Origin: Actinoplanes lobatus
Lineage (GTDB): Bacteria; Actinomycetota; Actinomycetes; Mycobacteriales; Micromonosporaceae
Assembly: GCF_014205215.1 (NCBI RefSeq)
Contig: NZ_JACHNC010000001.1
Coordinates: 8,118,501-8,182,500, forward strand
Direction: 5' to 3'
DNA length: 64,000 bases
Each line of letters starts with the position of its first letter. Positions within the stretch are counted from its first letter, which is position 1. Below the pieces are notes generated by a model that made no database searches, was not told the DNA's origin, and saw nothing but the letters and a program-made list of their open reading frames with translations. Shown in pieces: positions 18,179-26,271 of this stretch. The translations under genes were made by a program, and so were the position numbers.

Positions 18179-19216
18179 TCAACGCCGGCGGTCAACTATC
18201 TCGTGCGCCAGCGCCGTCAGCCGGGCCGCCACCTCGGGTGCGATCCCCGATCCGGCCAGCGCCACCAGGGCGGACTCCACCCTCAGCTTGATCAGTCGTT
18301 CCACGCCGTCCAGCGCGCCGGTGTCGACGATGATCCGGCGCAGCTCGGCCGCGCCCTCCTCGTCCAGGTCCGGGCTGCCCAGCAGCGTCCGGATCCGGGC
18401 CGCCTGCCGGTGCCCGGCCGCCTCGCGGGCCAGCGCCATCAGCACCGTGCGCTTGCCCTCGCGCAGGTCGTCGAGCACCGGCTTGCCGGTCACCGCCGGA
18501 TCGCCGAACACCCCGAGCACGTCGTCACGCAACTGGAAGGCGTCGCCGAGCGGATCACCGAACTCGGCGTACGCCGACAGCAGCTCCTCCCCGGCGCCGG
18601 CCAGAGCCGCGCCGATCTGCAACGGCCGGGTCACCGTGTACCGGGCCGACTTGAGCCGGATCACGGTCAGGGCGCCGGCGGTCGAGCCGTCACCCACCCC
18701 GGAGACCAGGTCGAGATACTGGCCCGCGATCACCTCGGTACGCATCGCGCCGAACACCGCGTAGCCCCGGCTCACCTGCTCGTCACTCAGCCCGCAGCCC
18801 AGGAACATCTGGTCCGCCCAGGCCGCGCACAGATCGCCGCAGAGCAGCGCGGTGTTGCGCCCGTACCGGGCCGGGTCGCCGCGCCACGCCGACCGGGTGT
18901 GCAGATCGGCGAAGAACGCGTGCACCGACGGCTCGCCACGGCGCCGCTCGCTGCCGTCCATGATGTCGTCGTGGATCAGCGCGAAGGCGTGGAAGATCTC
19001 CAGCGCCGCGGCCGCCGTGACGATGCCCGGACCGTCCTCGCCGTCCGCGCCGCGCCAGCCCCAGTAGCAGAACATCGGCCGCAGCCGCTTGCCGCCGGAC
19101 AGCAGAAACCGTTGCAGCGTGCTGAACAACCCCCGCGGCGCGCCCTCGGGCCACTGCGGGACCTGTCCGGTGAGAAAGCCGTCGAGCTGGGCGTCGAACC
19201 GGGCCCGCAGTGTCAC
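18179..19216 (-). CDS. Polyprenyl diphosphate synthase (trans-isoprenyl type)
   Basis: 345 aa. Substrate motifs: GGKRLRP (41-47), first aspartate-rich motif DDIMD (83-87), LLCGDLC, and second aspartate-rich motif DDVLGVFGD (231-239), with the KPVLDDLREGKRT segment after it. It condenses isopentenyl diphosphate to a linear prenyl diphosphate; chain length is not readable. Last gene of the ebo-like run, 10 bp after the phosphodiesterase gene. In this setting it probably supplies the prenyl donor for the UbiA-type enzyme at 24077. Confidence 0.92.
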   Translation of the reverse strand: MTLRARFDAQLDGFLTGQVPQWPEGAPRGLFSTLQRFLLSGGKRLRPMFCYWGWRGADGEDGPGIVTAAAALEIFHAFALIHDDIMDGSERRRGEPSVHAFFADLHTRSAWRGDPARYGRNTALLCGDLCAAWADQMFLGCGLSDEQVSRGYAVFGAMRTEVIAGQYLDLVSGVGDGSTAGALTVIRLKSARYTVTRPLQIGAALAGAGEELLSAYAEFGDPLGDAFQLRDDVLGVFGDPAVTGKPVLDDLREGKRTVLMALAREAAGHRQAARIRTLLGSPDLDEEGAAELRRIIVDTGALDGVERLIKLRVESALVALAGSGIAPEVAARLTALAHEIVDRRR

Positions 19217-19226
19217 GGCCCCTCCC

Positions 19227-20573
19227 CTACCGCTCGGCCAGGCGCAACAGCAGGCTCTTCACGTCGGTGGCGGCGATCCGGCCGACGGCCCCGGCCGGGT
19301 CCGAACAGAGCAGGACCGGGGAGTCCTCGGCGCTCTCCGGCAGGCGGCCGTGCGAGCCGCGGACCGCTCGCGCGCCGGCGTCCAGGCCGACCACCCGCAT
19401 CAGGTAGCGCATGCCGAGCTTCTTACGGGCCAGCGCGACGGCCGCCCGGCGTTTCGCGGCGGCCGGCCCGGCGGGATCGAAGAACAGCTCGGCCGGGTCG
19501 TAGCCGGGTTTGCGGTGGATGTCCACCAGCCGGGCGAAGTCCGGGGCGCGGGCGTCGTCGAGCCAGTAGTAGTAGGTGAACCACGCGTCCGGCTCGGCGA
19601 CCAGCACCAGCTCACCGGAGCGGGCATGGCCGAGGCCGTCGCGTACCTCGGCGACCCCCGGCAGGTCCTCGAGCAGCTCCGCGACCGCCGGCACGTCCGC
19701 CGGGTCCCGCACGTACACGTGGGCGATCTGGTGGTCGGCGACGGCGAACGCCCGTGACGTCCACGGGTCCAGGTACTCCATGCCGGCTTGGGTGTGTACC
19801 CGCAGCAGGCCCTTCTCGCGCAGCCGCCGGTTGACGTCGACCGGCCGGCGCACCGGGGTGATGCCGTACTCCGACAGCGCCACGATCGTCGCCCCGCGCG
19901 CCCGCGCGGCGTCCAGCAGCGGGCCGAGCACCTCGTCCAACTCGGCCGCGGCGGCCGCCGCCCGGGGGTCGCCGGGGCCGTACCGTTGCAGGTCGTAGTC
20001 CAGGTGCGGGACGTAGACCAGGGTCAGGTCCGGGTCGTGGGCGGCCATCACGTGCTCGGCGGCCCGGCAGATCCACGTCGACGAGGCCAGGCCGGCGCCC
20101 GGCCCCCAGTAGGTGAAAAGCGGGAAGGTGCCCAGTTTCGCGGTCAGCTCGTCGTGCAGCTCCGGCGGGTCGGTGTAGCAGTCCGGTTCCTTGCGGCCGT
20201 CGGCGTGGTAGACCGGTCGTGGCGTGACCGTCCAGTCGACGTCCGCGCCCATGGCGTACCACCAGCAGATGTTGGCGACCGTGTAGCCCGGGGACCGCTT
20301 CCGGGCGGCCTGCCACACCTTCTCCCCGCCGACCAGGGCGTGATGCTGGCGCCACAGCAGCACCTCGCCCAGATCCCGGAAGTACCAGCCGTTGCCGACG
20401 ATGCCGTGCCCGGCCGGGGTCTCCCCGGTCAGCAGGCTCGCCTGTACCGAGCAGGTGACGGCCGGGAGCACCGGGTCGAGCCGGTTGACGGCGCCGATCG
20501 CCCGCAGCCGGGGCATGTGCTCGATCAGGCGCGGGGTCAGCCCGACCACGTCGAGGACCACGAGTTTCGTCAT
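19227..20573 (-). CDS. eboF: EboF-like nucleotide pyrophosphatase/phosphodiesterase
   Basis: 448 aa, alkaline-phosphatase superfamily. N-terminal LDVVGLTP, then nucleophile Thr40 in LPAVTCSVQASLLTG, GHGIVGNGW, a central YVPHLDYDLQRYG and a VALSEYG strand with later His (AVADHQIAHVYV) as metal ligands. Members hydrolyse phosphodiester or pyrophosphate bonds. The start overlaps the upstream EboE stop (ATGA, 20570-20573). In ebo clusters this gene accompanies the UbiA enzyme and may remove a phosphate or nucleotide from the prenylated intermediate. Confidence 0.85.
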   Translation of the reverse strand: MTKLVVLDVVGLTPRLIEHMPRLRAIGAVNRLDPVLPAVTCSVQASLLTGETPAGHGIVGNGWYFRDLGEVLLWRQHHALVGGEKVWQAARKRSPGYTVANICWWYAMGADVDWTVTPRPVYHADGRKEPDCYTDPPELHDELTAKLGTFPLFTYWGPGAGLASSTWICRAAEHVMAAHDPDLTLVYVPHLDYDLQRYGPGDPRAAAAAAELDEVLGPLLDAARARGATIVALSEYGITPVRRPVDVNRRLREKGLLRVHTQAGMEYLDPWTSRAFAVADHQIAHVYVRDPADVPAVAELLEDLPGVAEVRDGLGHARSGELVLVAEPDAWFTYYYWLDDARAPDFARLVDIHRKPGYDPAELFFDPAGPAAAKRRAAVALARKKLGMRYLMRVVGLDAGARAVRGSHGRLPESAEDSPVLLCSDPAGAVGRIAATDVKSLLLRLAER

Positions 20574-21685
20574 GCGTGCCCTCCGGTGAGCTGGTCGCGG
20601 GTCCAGGCGAGCTCACCGGCGATGCCGTCGGCCAGTTCCGCGGGCGAGGTGGGCCGCTGCCCGGCCGGCAGCACGTCCCAGGTGTAGGTCTCCACGTCGA
20701 AGTGGTCGCAGTCCACGACGGCCAGCGCGTCACGCAGCAGCGGTGTGGTGGCGGTCAGCGGTGGCGCGGGTGGCGTGTGCAGCGGCACGTGGAAGTGGAT
20801 GCGCCACGGGCCGGGCGGGTTCTCGGCCAGGGCGAGGTCCAGGTCGTCGCAGGCGTGGCCGGCGGCGGTACGGGTCTGGTGCAGGAACCGGGGTTCGGCG
20901 TACCGCTCCAGCACCGGCCGGGCCGCGACCGGGTCGGTGACCTCCAGGGCGGCCGACACCTGCACCTTGACGATCGGGATCCCGGCCGTGGCGAGGCGGT
21001 CCACCGCGGCTTTCGGATCCTCCCAGGCGCACGCCAGGTGGGCCAGGTCCAGGCAGACGCCGAGCCGGTCGGTGTCCGTGCCGGCCAGCATGTCGACGGC
21101 CTGCGCGGTGGTCTCGGCGACACAGCCGGGCTCCGGTTCGAACGCCACCCGGACCACCCGGCCGGTCTGCCAGGCGATCTCGGCCAGTCCTTCGGCGAGC
21201 CGGTCCAGCATCCGCCGGGCGGCGTCGTGGCTCTCCGTCGTCCACGGCTCACGCCAGGCCAGCGGCAGCGTCGACACCGAACCCCGGTCGGCGTCGGCGG
21301 GCAGCAGATCGACCAGGATCCGGGCCAGGTTCAGCGTGTGGTCCAGCCGTTCCGGGGTCGTCCAGTCGGGCCGGTAGACGGCGTGCTTGACCACCGGCGC
21401 CTGGAACGCCTCGTACGGGAAACCGTTGAGGGTGACCACCTCCAGACCGCGCACGTCCAGTTCCCGGCGCAGCCCCCGGCGGGCCTCGCCGTCCTCGGCG
21501 AGCACGGCGGCCATCGGCGCGGCCAGCCACAGGCCGAGCCCGAGCACGTCGGCGCCGAGCCGTTCCCGGACCGCGACGGCGTACGTGTCGAGCTGGCCGA
21601 TGATGCCGGGCAGGTCCTCGGCGGGGTGCACATTGGTGCAGTAGCCGAGGTGGACCTGCCGGCCGTCCGGACGGCGGACCCGCAT
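20570..21685 (-). CDS. eboE: EboE-like TIM-barrel protein (metabolite traffic)
   Basis: 371 aa from ATG 21685, which shares one base with the TatD gene stop (TGATG). That fixes the start; the long in-frame upstream extension overlaps the neighbour. A xylose-isomerase-like barrel begins VHLGYCTNVHPAEDL, with VTLNGFPYEAF, the metal-site strand RVAFEPEPGCVAET, GVCLDLAHLACAWED and a C-terminal HFDVETYTWDVLP. This matches the family named EboE, linked to export of scytonemin precursors in cyanobacteria; its enzymatic reaction is unknown. Confidence 0.85.
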   Translation of the reverse strand: MRVRRPDGRQVHLGYCTNVHPAEDLPGIIGQLDTYAVAVRERLGADVLGLGLWLAAPMAAVLAEDGEARRGLRRELDVRGLEVVTLNGFPYEAFQAPVVKHAVYRPDWTTPERLDHTLNLARILVDLLPADADRGSVSTLPLAWREPWTTESHDAARRMLDRLAEGLAEIAWQTGRVVRVAFEPEPGCVAETTAQAVDMLAGTDTDRLGVCLDLAHLACAWEDPKAAVDRLATAGIPIVKVQVSAALEVTDPVAARPVLERYAEPRFLHQTRTAAGHACDDLDLALAENPPGPWRIHFHVPLHTPPAPPLTATTPLLRDALAVVDCDHFDVETYTWDVLPAGQRPTSPAELADGIAGELAWTRDQLTGGHA

Positions 21686-22536
21686 CAGCTGCCCCCTCGC
21701 AGGATCGAGCTGCCCTCGAAGAGCGGCCCGGTGTCGCCGGTCTCGCTCAGGTCGAGACGCCCGGACTGTCCGTAGAACTCGACCGGGTTGCGCCACAGCA
21801 CCCGGTCCACGTCGTCATCGCTGAACCCGGCCGCGAGCATCGCCTCGCCGGTGCGGCGGGTCAGCAGCGGATCCGAGCGGCCCCAGTCGGCGGCCGAGTT
21901 GACCAGCATCCGGTCCAGGCCGTGCGAGCGCAGGATCTCCACCATCCGCGGTGGTGACATCTTCGTGTCCGGGTAGATCGAGAAGCCCATCCAGCAGCCG
22001 GTGTCGTGCACATCGCCGACGGTCACCTCGTTGAGATGGTCGACGACCACCCGGCCGGGGTGGATACCGCTCTCCCGCACCACGTCGAGGGTCCGTTTCA
22101 CACCCTGCGCCTTGTCCCGGTGCGGGGTGTGCACGAGTGCGGGCAGTTCGTACTCGACGGCCAGCGCCAGCTGCACGGCGAACGCCTCGTCCTCCTCCGG
22201 GGTCATCGCGTCGTACCCGATCTCGCCGACCGCCACCACCGAGTCCTTGTCGAGGTAGCGCGGGATCAGGTCGAGCACCGGCCGGCAGCGTGGATCGTTG
22301 GCCTCCTTCGGGTTCAGGGCGATGGTGGCGTGGTGGCGGATGCCGAACTGGGCGGCCCGGAACGGCTCCCACCCGACCAGCGAGTCGAAGTAGTCGGTGA
22401 ACGAGCCCGGGTTGGTGCGTGGCTGGCCGAGCCAGAAGGCCGGTTCGACGACGGCCCGGACTCCGGCGGCGGCCATCCGCCCGTAGTCGTCGGTGGTGCG
22501 TGAGGTCATGTGGATATGCGGGTCGAAGATGCGCAC
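21685..22536 (-). CDS. eboB: EboB-like TatD-family metal hydrolase
   Basis: 283 aa. The N-terminal FDPHIHM (H7/H9) is the amidohydrolase metal pair, with a mid-protein Glu strand (VAVGEIGYDA), HTPHRDKA, VVVDHLNE and an NSAADWGRSDP Asp. This is the TatD-like member of ebo clusters rather than a typical DNase TatD. It lies between EboA (21-bp gap) and EboE (TGATG overlap), so the set is co-translated. Confidence 0.85.
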   Translation of the reverse strand: MRIFDPHIHMTSRTTDDYGRMAAAGVRAVVEPAFWLGQPRTNPGSFTDYFDSLVGWEPFRAAQFGIRHHATIALNPKEANDPRCRPVLDLIPRYLDKDSVVAVGEIGYDAMTPEEDEAFAVQLALAVEYELPALVHTPHRDKAQGVKRTLDVVRESGIHPGRVVVDHLNEVTVGDVHDTGCWMGFSIYPDTKMSPPRMVEILRSHGLDRMLVNSAADWGRSDPLLTRRTGEAMLAAGFSDDDVDRVLWRNPVEFYGQSGRLDLSETGDTGPLFEGSSILRGGS

Positions 22537-22557
22537 GGGACCTCCCAGGGGGACGGG

Positions 22558-23079
22558 TCAGGGGATGCGGTCGAGCAGGCGGTGCGCGTCGTCGGGCAGC
22601 CGGCGTCCGGCCGCCTCGCGCTCCGCGCGCAGAGCGGAGACCATCGCGGCCAGCTCACGGTCGGCGCGCCGGTCCAGGTCGTCGATCTTTTCCAGGGGTA
22701 CGCCCATGAAGACGCACTTGAGCACGGCCTGCCGCCAGGTGTGCTGGTCGAGATGCCGGGCGTACGGGCCGAGGGCGGCCGTGATGAGCCGGGTGTCGTT
22801 GGTGCGCAACGCGTCGTGCAGCAGTGGCACCGCCTCGGCGCCGAGCGGCAGCGCCGGCAGTGCCGTGAGGATCGCGAGCCTCTCGCCCGCGTCGCCGTGC
22901 CGGTACAGGTCGTCGACCCAGTGGGGCACCGTCTCCGGTGGCAGCGCGAGCAGCAGCCGGGTCCGCGCGTTCTCCTCGGGGCGGCAGTGGCGTCCGGCCG
23001 CAGCGAACAGGCGCACGATCGCCGCGGGACTGTCACCGACTCTCGCGACGGCGTCGGTGAGCCAGGCGTTCTCTTCCAT
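22558..23079 (-). CDS. eboA: EboA-domain protein
   Basis: 173 aa, all helical and soluble. Recognisable EboA features are NDTRLITAALGPYARHLD and the following W..AVLKCVFMGVPLEKI block. The biochemical function of EboA is unknown, but it marks the ebo clusters of cyanobacteria, Bacteroidetes and actinobacteria. It sits 13 bp after the TIM-barrel gene, with GGAGG before its ATG. Confidence 0.85.
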   Translation of the reverse strand: MEENAWLTDAVARVGDSPAAIVRLFAAAGRHCRPEENARTRLLLALPPETVPHWVDDLYRHGDAGERLAILTALPALPLGAEAVPLLHDALRTNDTRLITAALGPYARHLDQHTWRQAVLKCVFMGVPLEKIDDLDRRADRELAAMVSALRAEREAAGRRLPDDAHRLLDRIP

Positions 23080-23092
23080 GGCGCCTCCTCGT

Positions 23093-23926
23093 TTACTTCT
23101 CGGCGGCTCGCAGGAATTCCAGGGACCGGGCCGCGACCGTGGGGGCGGCGTGCGAATGGCGGGGCAACTCCACGGCGACGAGCCCGGCGTACCCGGCGGC
23201 GGACAGGGCCGCCAGCACCGGCGGGAAATCGATCTCCCCGGTGCCGAATTCGAGGTGCTCGTGTACGTCGCGCCGCATGTCGTCGATCTGGACGTTGACC
23301 AGGTGTTCGGCCACCGCCGTCACACAGCCGGGAACCGGGATCGGCTCCAGGCATCGACAGTGCCCGATGTCGAGGGTAATGCCGAACCCGGCCGGTGCGC
23401 CGAGGTCGGCGTGCAGCCGCCGCCAGCCGGCGATGTCCGGCACGAGCATTCCCGGCTCCGGCTCGAAGCCGAGGGTGACGCCGCGTTCCCGGGCCGCCTC
23501 GACGATCCGCGCGCAGCCGTCGACGAGCCGGTCCCAGGCGGTGGCCTCGGCGACGGCGGCGGGACGCACCCCGGCCCAGAACGACACCGCCTCGGCGCCG
23601 AGGTCCGCGCCGATGTCGACGGCCCGGCGCAGGAACTCCAACCGCAGCTCACGGTCGTCGTCGAGCAGGGTGGGTGAGTGTTTGCGCCAGGGATCCAGCA
23701 GGTACCGGGCGCCGGTCTCGATCACCACGGCGAGGCCCAGCGACGACAGCCGGGCGGACACCTCGCCGACCCGGCGGGGCAGGTCGGCCGCGAACGGATC
23801 GAGATGGTCGTGGTCGAGGGTGAGCGCCACCCCCTCGTAGCCCAGGTCGGCGATCACGGCGAGCGCGTCGTCAAGCCGGTGGTTGGCGAAACCGTTGGTG
23901 CCGTACCCGAACCGCAGCTCGCTCAT
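23093..23926 (-). CDS. TIM-barrel sugar isomerase/epimerase of the ebo-like cluster
   Basis: 277 aa from ATG 23926, preceded by a near-perfect GGAGGTGA. AP-endonuclease-2 barrel: FGYGTNGFANH, GVALTLDHDHLDPF, TLGFEPEPGML (Glu ligand), GITLDIGHC, HLVNVQIDDM and a late VAVELPRHSH. It may act as an isomerase or aldolase-like step on the cyclitol or sugar product. Its start is the last in a chain of three ATGA overlaps: UbiA, two mini-ORFs, then this gene. Confidence 0.85.
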   Translation of the reverse strand: MSELRFGYGTNGFANHRLDDALAVIADLGYEGVALTLDHDHLDPFAADLPRRVGEVSARLSSLGLAVVIETGARYLLDPWRKHSPTLLDDDRELRLEFLRRAVDIGADLGAEAVSFWAGVRPAAVAEATAWDRLVDGCARIVEAARERGVTLGFEPEPGMLVPDIAGWRRLHADLGAPAGFGITLDIGHCRCLEPIPVPGCVTAVAEHLVNVQIDDMRRDVHEHLEFGTGEIDFPPVLAALSAAGYAGLVAVELPRHSHAAPTVAARSLEFLRAAEK

Positions 23927-24003
23927 GTCGTCACCTCCGCTTCGCTCCGGCGCCGCCATGAGTTCAAGACTGAGCCCGATGATTCACTCGCAAGCTCGCT
24001 CAT
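23923..24003 (-). CDS. Coupled mini-ORF, 26 aa, second copy
   Basis: ATG at 24003; the TGA overlaps the ATG of the TIM-barrel gene (ATGA, 23923-23926). The peptide starts MSELASESSG and ends RRRSEAEVTT. It is identical in amino acids to the first copy; the single DNA difference (GTC vs GTT, Val) is synonymous. Its 3' end carries GGAGGTGA, the ribosome site for the next gene. Expression is unproven. Confidence 0.5.
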   Translation of the reverse strand: MSELASESSGSVLNSWRRRSEAEVTT

Positions 24004-24077
24004 GTCGTCACCTCCGCTTCGCTCCGGCGCCGCCATGAGTTCAAAACTGAGCCCGATGATTCACTCGCAAGCTCGCT
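23924..24077. repeat. 77-bp tandem repeat, two copies, at the UbiA-isomerase junction
   Basis: Units 23924-24000 and 24001-24077 differ at one base. The flanks continue the pattern (ATG of the next unit at 24078-24080). The length of 3n-1 lets each unit restart translation at an ATGA. Confidence 0.95.
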
Positions 24078-24080
24078 CAT
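24000..24080 (-). CDS. Coupled mini-ORF, 26 aa, first copy
   Basis: ATG at 24080 lies in an ATGA with the UbiA gene stop (24077-24079); its own TGA overlaps the ATG of the second copy. Same peptide as the 23923-24003 copy: acidic N-terminus and basic RRR near the C-terminus. It has no recognisable domain and is too short for a known fold, so it may be a leader or spacer rather than a working peptide. Confidence 0.5.
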   Translation of the reverse strand: MSELASESSGSVLNSWRRRSEAEVTT

Positions 24081-24919
24081 GTGGGGCTCACCTTCCGGGC
24101 CAGCGGGCCGGCCAGGAGCGCGGCGCCGGCCACCGCGACGCCCGCCACGGGACGGCCGGCGCGGGCGGTCAGGGCGCCCTGCAACGCCGGGAACGCGGTG
24201 ATCCCGGCCGTCACCGCGCCCTGCAACGTCGTCGCGTCCGGGCTGGTCAGGGCGCGTTGCTGGGCGGCGCCGAAGCGGGCCGCGTACCAGGCCGAGAGCA
24301 GTCCGCCGACGGTCGTCGTCGGCGAGGCGGCGGCGCCCGCGACGACCGCGGTGCCGGCCAGAGTCGAGGCGGGCAGCGCGGCGGTGGCGCCGGTCGTCTC
24401 CCGGCGGGACAACAGCGTGATCAGGTACGTGTGCGCGGCCACCGTACAGGCGGCCGGAACCGCCGCCCGGCGCCGCCCGGTGCCGGCGCCGAGCAGCACG
24501 TCGAGCCCACGGCAGGCCGCCATCACGGCGGGCCCGGCGGCGGTCTGCTTGGCCACCAGGTCGTACGCCCAGATGGCACCGGCCAGCGGAACCGCGACCG
24601 CGGCGGCCCGGCGGCCCCCGGCGAGCGCCGCGATCGTGACCCCCGCGCCGGTCAGGGCCACGGCGACGCCCAGCGCGGTGCCGGGCCGGACCCGGCCGGA
24701 CGGGATGGGCCGCCCGGGCCGCTCGACCGCGTCGATCTTCCGGTCCGCGAGGTCGTTGGCGGCCATGCCCGCCCAGTAGAGGCAGACGGACGCGCCGGCC
24801 AGCGCCAGGGTCCGCGGTCGCAGGGTGCCGGCCGCGGCCGCTCCGGCGATCACGTCACCGGGCACCGACAGGGCGGCGGGCGCGCGGACCAGCTCGGCCA
24901 GATCCCGCCAGCCGGTCAC
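24077..24919 (-). CDS. eboC: UbiA-family prenyltransferase (EboC/SCO3242-like)
   Basis: 280 aa from GTG 24919, which overlaps the inositol-phosphate synthase stop as GTGA (24916-24919). About eight or nine membrane helices. The first Asp motif NDLADRKID (N55, D56, D59, D63) binds Mg-prenyl diphosphate. The second Asp-rich motif is weak, as in other divergent members. It should attach a prenyl chain to a small polar acceptor; the coupled inositol-phosphate synthase suggests a cyclitol (phosphate) acceptor. The acceptor is inference. Confidence 0.87.
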   Translation of the reverse strand: MTGWRDLAELVRAPAALSVPGDVIAGAAAAGTLRPRTLALAGASVCLYWAGMAANDLADRKIDAVERPGRPIPSGRVRPGTALGVAVALTGAGVTIAALAGGRRAAAVAVPLAGAIWAYDLVAKQTAAGPAVMAACRGLDVLLGAGTGRRRAAVPAACTVAAHTYLITLLSRRETTGATAALPASTLAGTAVVAGAAASPTTTVGGLLSAWYAARFGAAQQRALTSPDATTLQGAVTAGITAFPALQGALTARAGRPVAGVAVAGAALLAGPLARKVSPT

Positions 24920-26061
24920 GGCAGCGCCTGATCGAGGCCGGCGACGAACTCGGTGAGCATCCGGTACTGGTCGGCCAGGCCGTGCGGGACGTCGCCGGGT
25001 GGGTCCTTGAAGAAGAACGCCAGTTCGGTCAGTGCCCCGGAGCGTCCGGCGGCGTGTGCGGCGCCGGTCAGCCGGGCCAGGTCCAGGACGAGCGGGGCGG
25101 CCAGCGCCGAGTCGCAGCCGTGCCAGGTGAACTCCATGCGCATCCGGGTGCCGAGGAAACCGGCGAACGTCACCAGGTCCCAGGCGGTCTTGAAGTTGCC
25201 GATGTCCTCGACGTACTCGATCCGGACCGTGCCCTGTGGCTGCTGCCCGAGGGTCTCCCGCAGCACCCGCTGCTTGCTCGCGCTCTTGGCGTCGTTGGCG
25301 GCCGGATCGGCGAGGTTCGCCCCGTCTCCGCCGCCGAGCAGGTTGATGCCGGACCAGGTGAGCACGTCCAGGTGGCGCTGGGCGAACATCGGCGCCAGCA
25401 CCGACTTGAGCAGGGTCTCCCCGGTCTTGCCGTCGCGCCCGGCGTACGGCAGCCCCTGCCGCCGGGCCAGTTCGTCGAGGGCGGGCAGCCGGGCGCCGGT
25501 GGACGGGGTGAAGTCGACGTACGCGCAGCCGGCCCGCAGTGCCGCGTAGGCGTACAGCGCGCTCGGCGGCAGCACCGGCCGTCCCGCGGTGAGGGCGGCC
25601 TCCAGCAGCGCCAGTTCGGCGTGCGCCGGGTCCGGCCCGGCGATCGGCTCGGTGGAGGCGACGTTGACCACCACGACCCGGTCCAGCCGGTGGCGTTCCC
25701 GGAACTCGGCCAGGTCGGCGATGATGAGGCCGGCCGTTCCCGCCTGGGTGGGGCCGGCCGGCAGCGGCCGGATGTCGGCGTCCACCGCGGCCAGGTCGGC
25801 CTGCACGGCGGCCACCAGGCGCGCCGGGACGACGCGTGCGTCGGCCAGGGCCTCGGCCCGCTTGGTCAGCGGCACCGTGGACGGATCGTGGCCGCCGAAG
25901 ACGAGATCGCCGAAACCGGGAAGGGCGGCGGCGCGCAGTTCCGGCAGCTCGGTGACGCACCCGGTCGGCGCGGTCAGACCGGCGCGCAGGGCAAGTGCTC
26001 CGACAATGCTGGTGACCGCGACACTGCCGCGACCGCCGACCAGCCAGACACCCAGGGACAT
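24916..26061 (-). CDS. ino1: Inositol-3-phosphate synthase-like protein
   Basis: 381 aa, the short bacterial form. NAD-binding GGRGSVA at 9-15; a conserved GRDGKTGETLLKSVLAPMF block near residue 206 with the catalytic Lys region; EYVEDIGNFKTAWD and MEFTWHGCDSAL towards the C-terminus. The family isomerises glucose-6-phosphate to 1D-myo-inositol-3-phosphate with enzyme-bound NAD. Position and coupling to UbiA mirror EboD (dehydroquinate-synthase-like) in other ebo clusters, so this may be its functional replacement. It is a specialised paralogue; a housekeeping Ino1 is expected elsewhere. Confidence 0.88.
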   Translation of the reverse strand: MSLGVWLVGGRGSVAVTSIVGALALRAGLTAPTGCVTELPELRAAALPGFGDLVFGGHDPSTVPLTKRAEALADARVVPARLVAAVQADLAAVDADIRPLPAGPTQAGTAGLIIADLAEFRERHRLDRVVVVNVASTEPIAGPDPAHAELALLEAALTAGRPVLPPSALYAYAALRAGCAYVDFTPSTGARLPALDELARRQGLPYAGRDGKTGETLLKSVLAPMFAQRHLDVLTWSGINLLGGGDGANLADPAANDAKSASKQRVLRETLGQQPQGTVRIEYVEDIGNFKTAWDLVTFAGFLGTRMRMEFTWHGCDSALAAPLVLDLARLTGAAHAAGRSGALTELAFFFKDPPGDVPHGLADQYRMLTEFVAGLDQALP

Positions 26062-26087
26062 GACTCCTCCGAATTCGTTGGCGGGCA

Positions 26088-26232
26088 GGCAGGCGGAACC
26101 GGTGCGGCGTTCCGGCTCCGCCTGCCGTTCAGGGGGTCACCCGGCCCGGCGCGGGAATCCCGTCCGTGCCGCACCGGGTGGCGGTCGTCTCGTCCGCCAC
26201 CCGTCCGGACACGGGGCGCACCGTGTCCGGAC
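26088..26232. terminator. Three consecutive hairpins between the oxidoreductase and ino1 genes
   Basis: Perfect stems: 10 bp (26088-26097/26117-26126, with an inner ccgg/ccgg), 10 bp (26175-26184/26194-26203) and 12 bp with a 6-nt loop (gtccggacacgg 26203-26214 / ccgtgtccggac 26221-26232). Read on the minus strand, the strongest comes first after the stop at 26272, as a terminator would. The others lie in the leader of the ino1 transcript and could attenuate it. The last two share one base, so they may compete. Confidence 0.7.
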
Positions 26233-26271
26233 CCTCGCGGGTGAGGGAGGAGCCCGGTCATTCAGCAGTGG

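Noticed and set aside
15315..18764. An 1149-codon plus-strand frame opposite the sugar dehydrogenase
   Set aside because: Antisense of a propeller/PKD/lectin protein, no recognisable motifs.
23924..24077. CRISPR-like array
   Set aside because: The units are adjacent, without unique spacers, and there are no cas genes; they are coding tandem duplications.
18179..26061. A complete cyanobacterial-type eboABCDEF operon
   Set aside because: No EboD (dehydroquinate-synthase-like) gene is present, and extra polyprenyl synthase and isomerase genes are, so it is only ebo-like.
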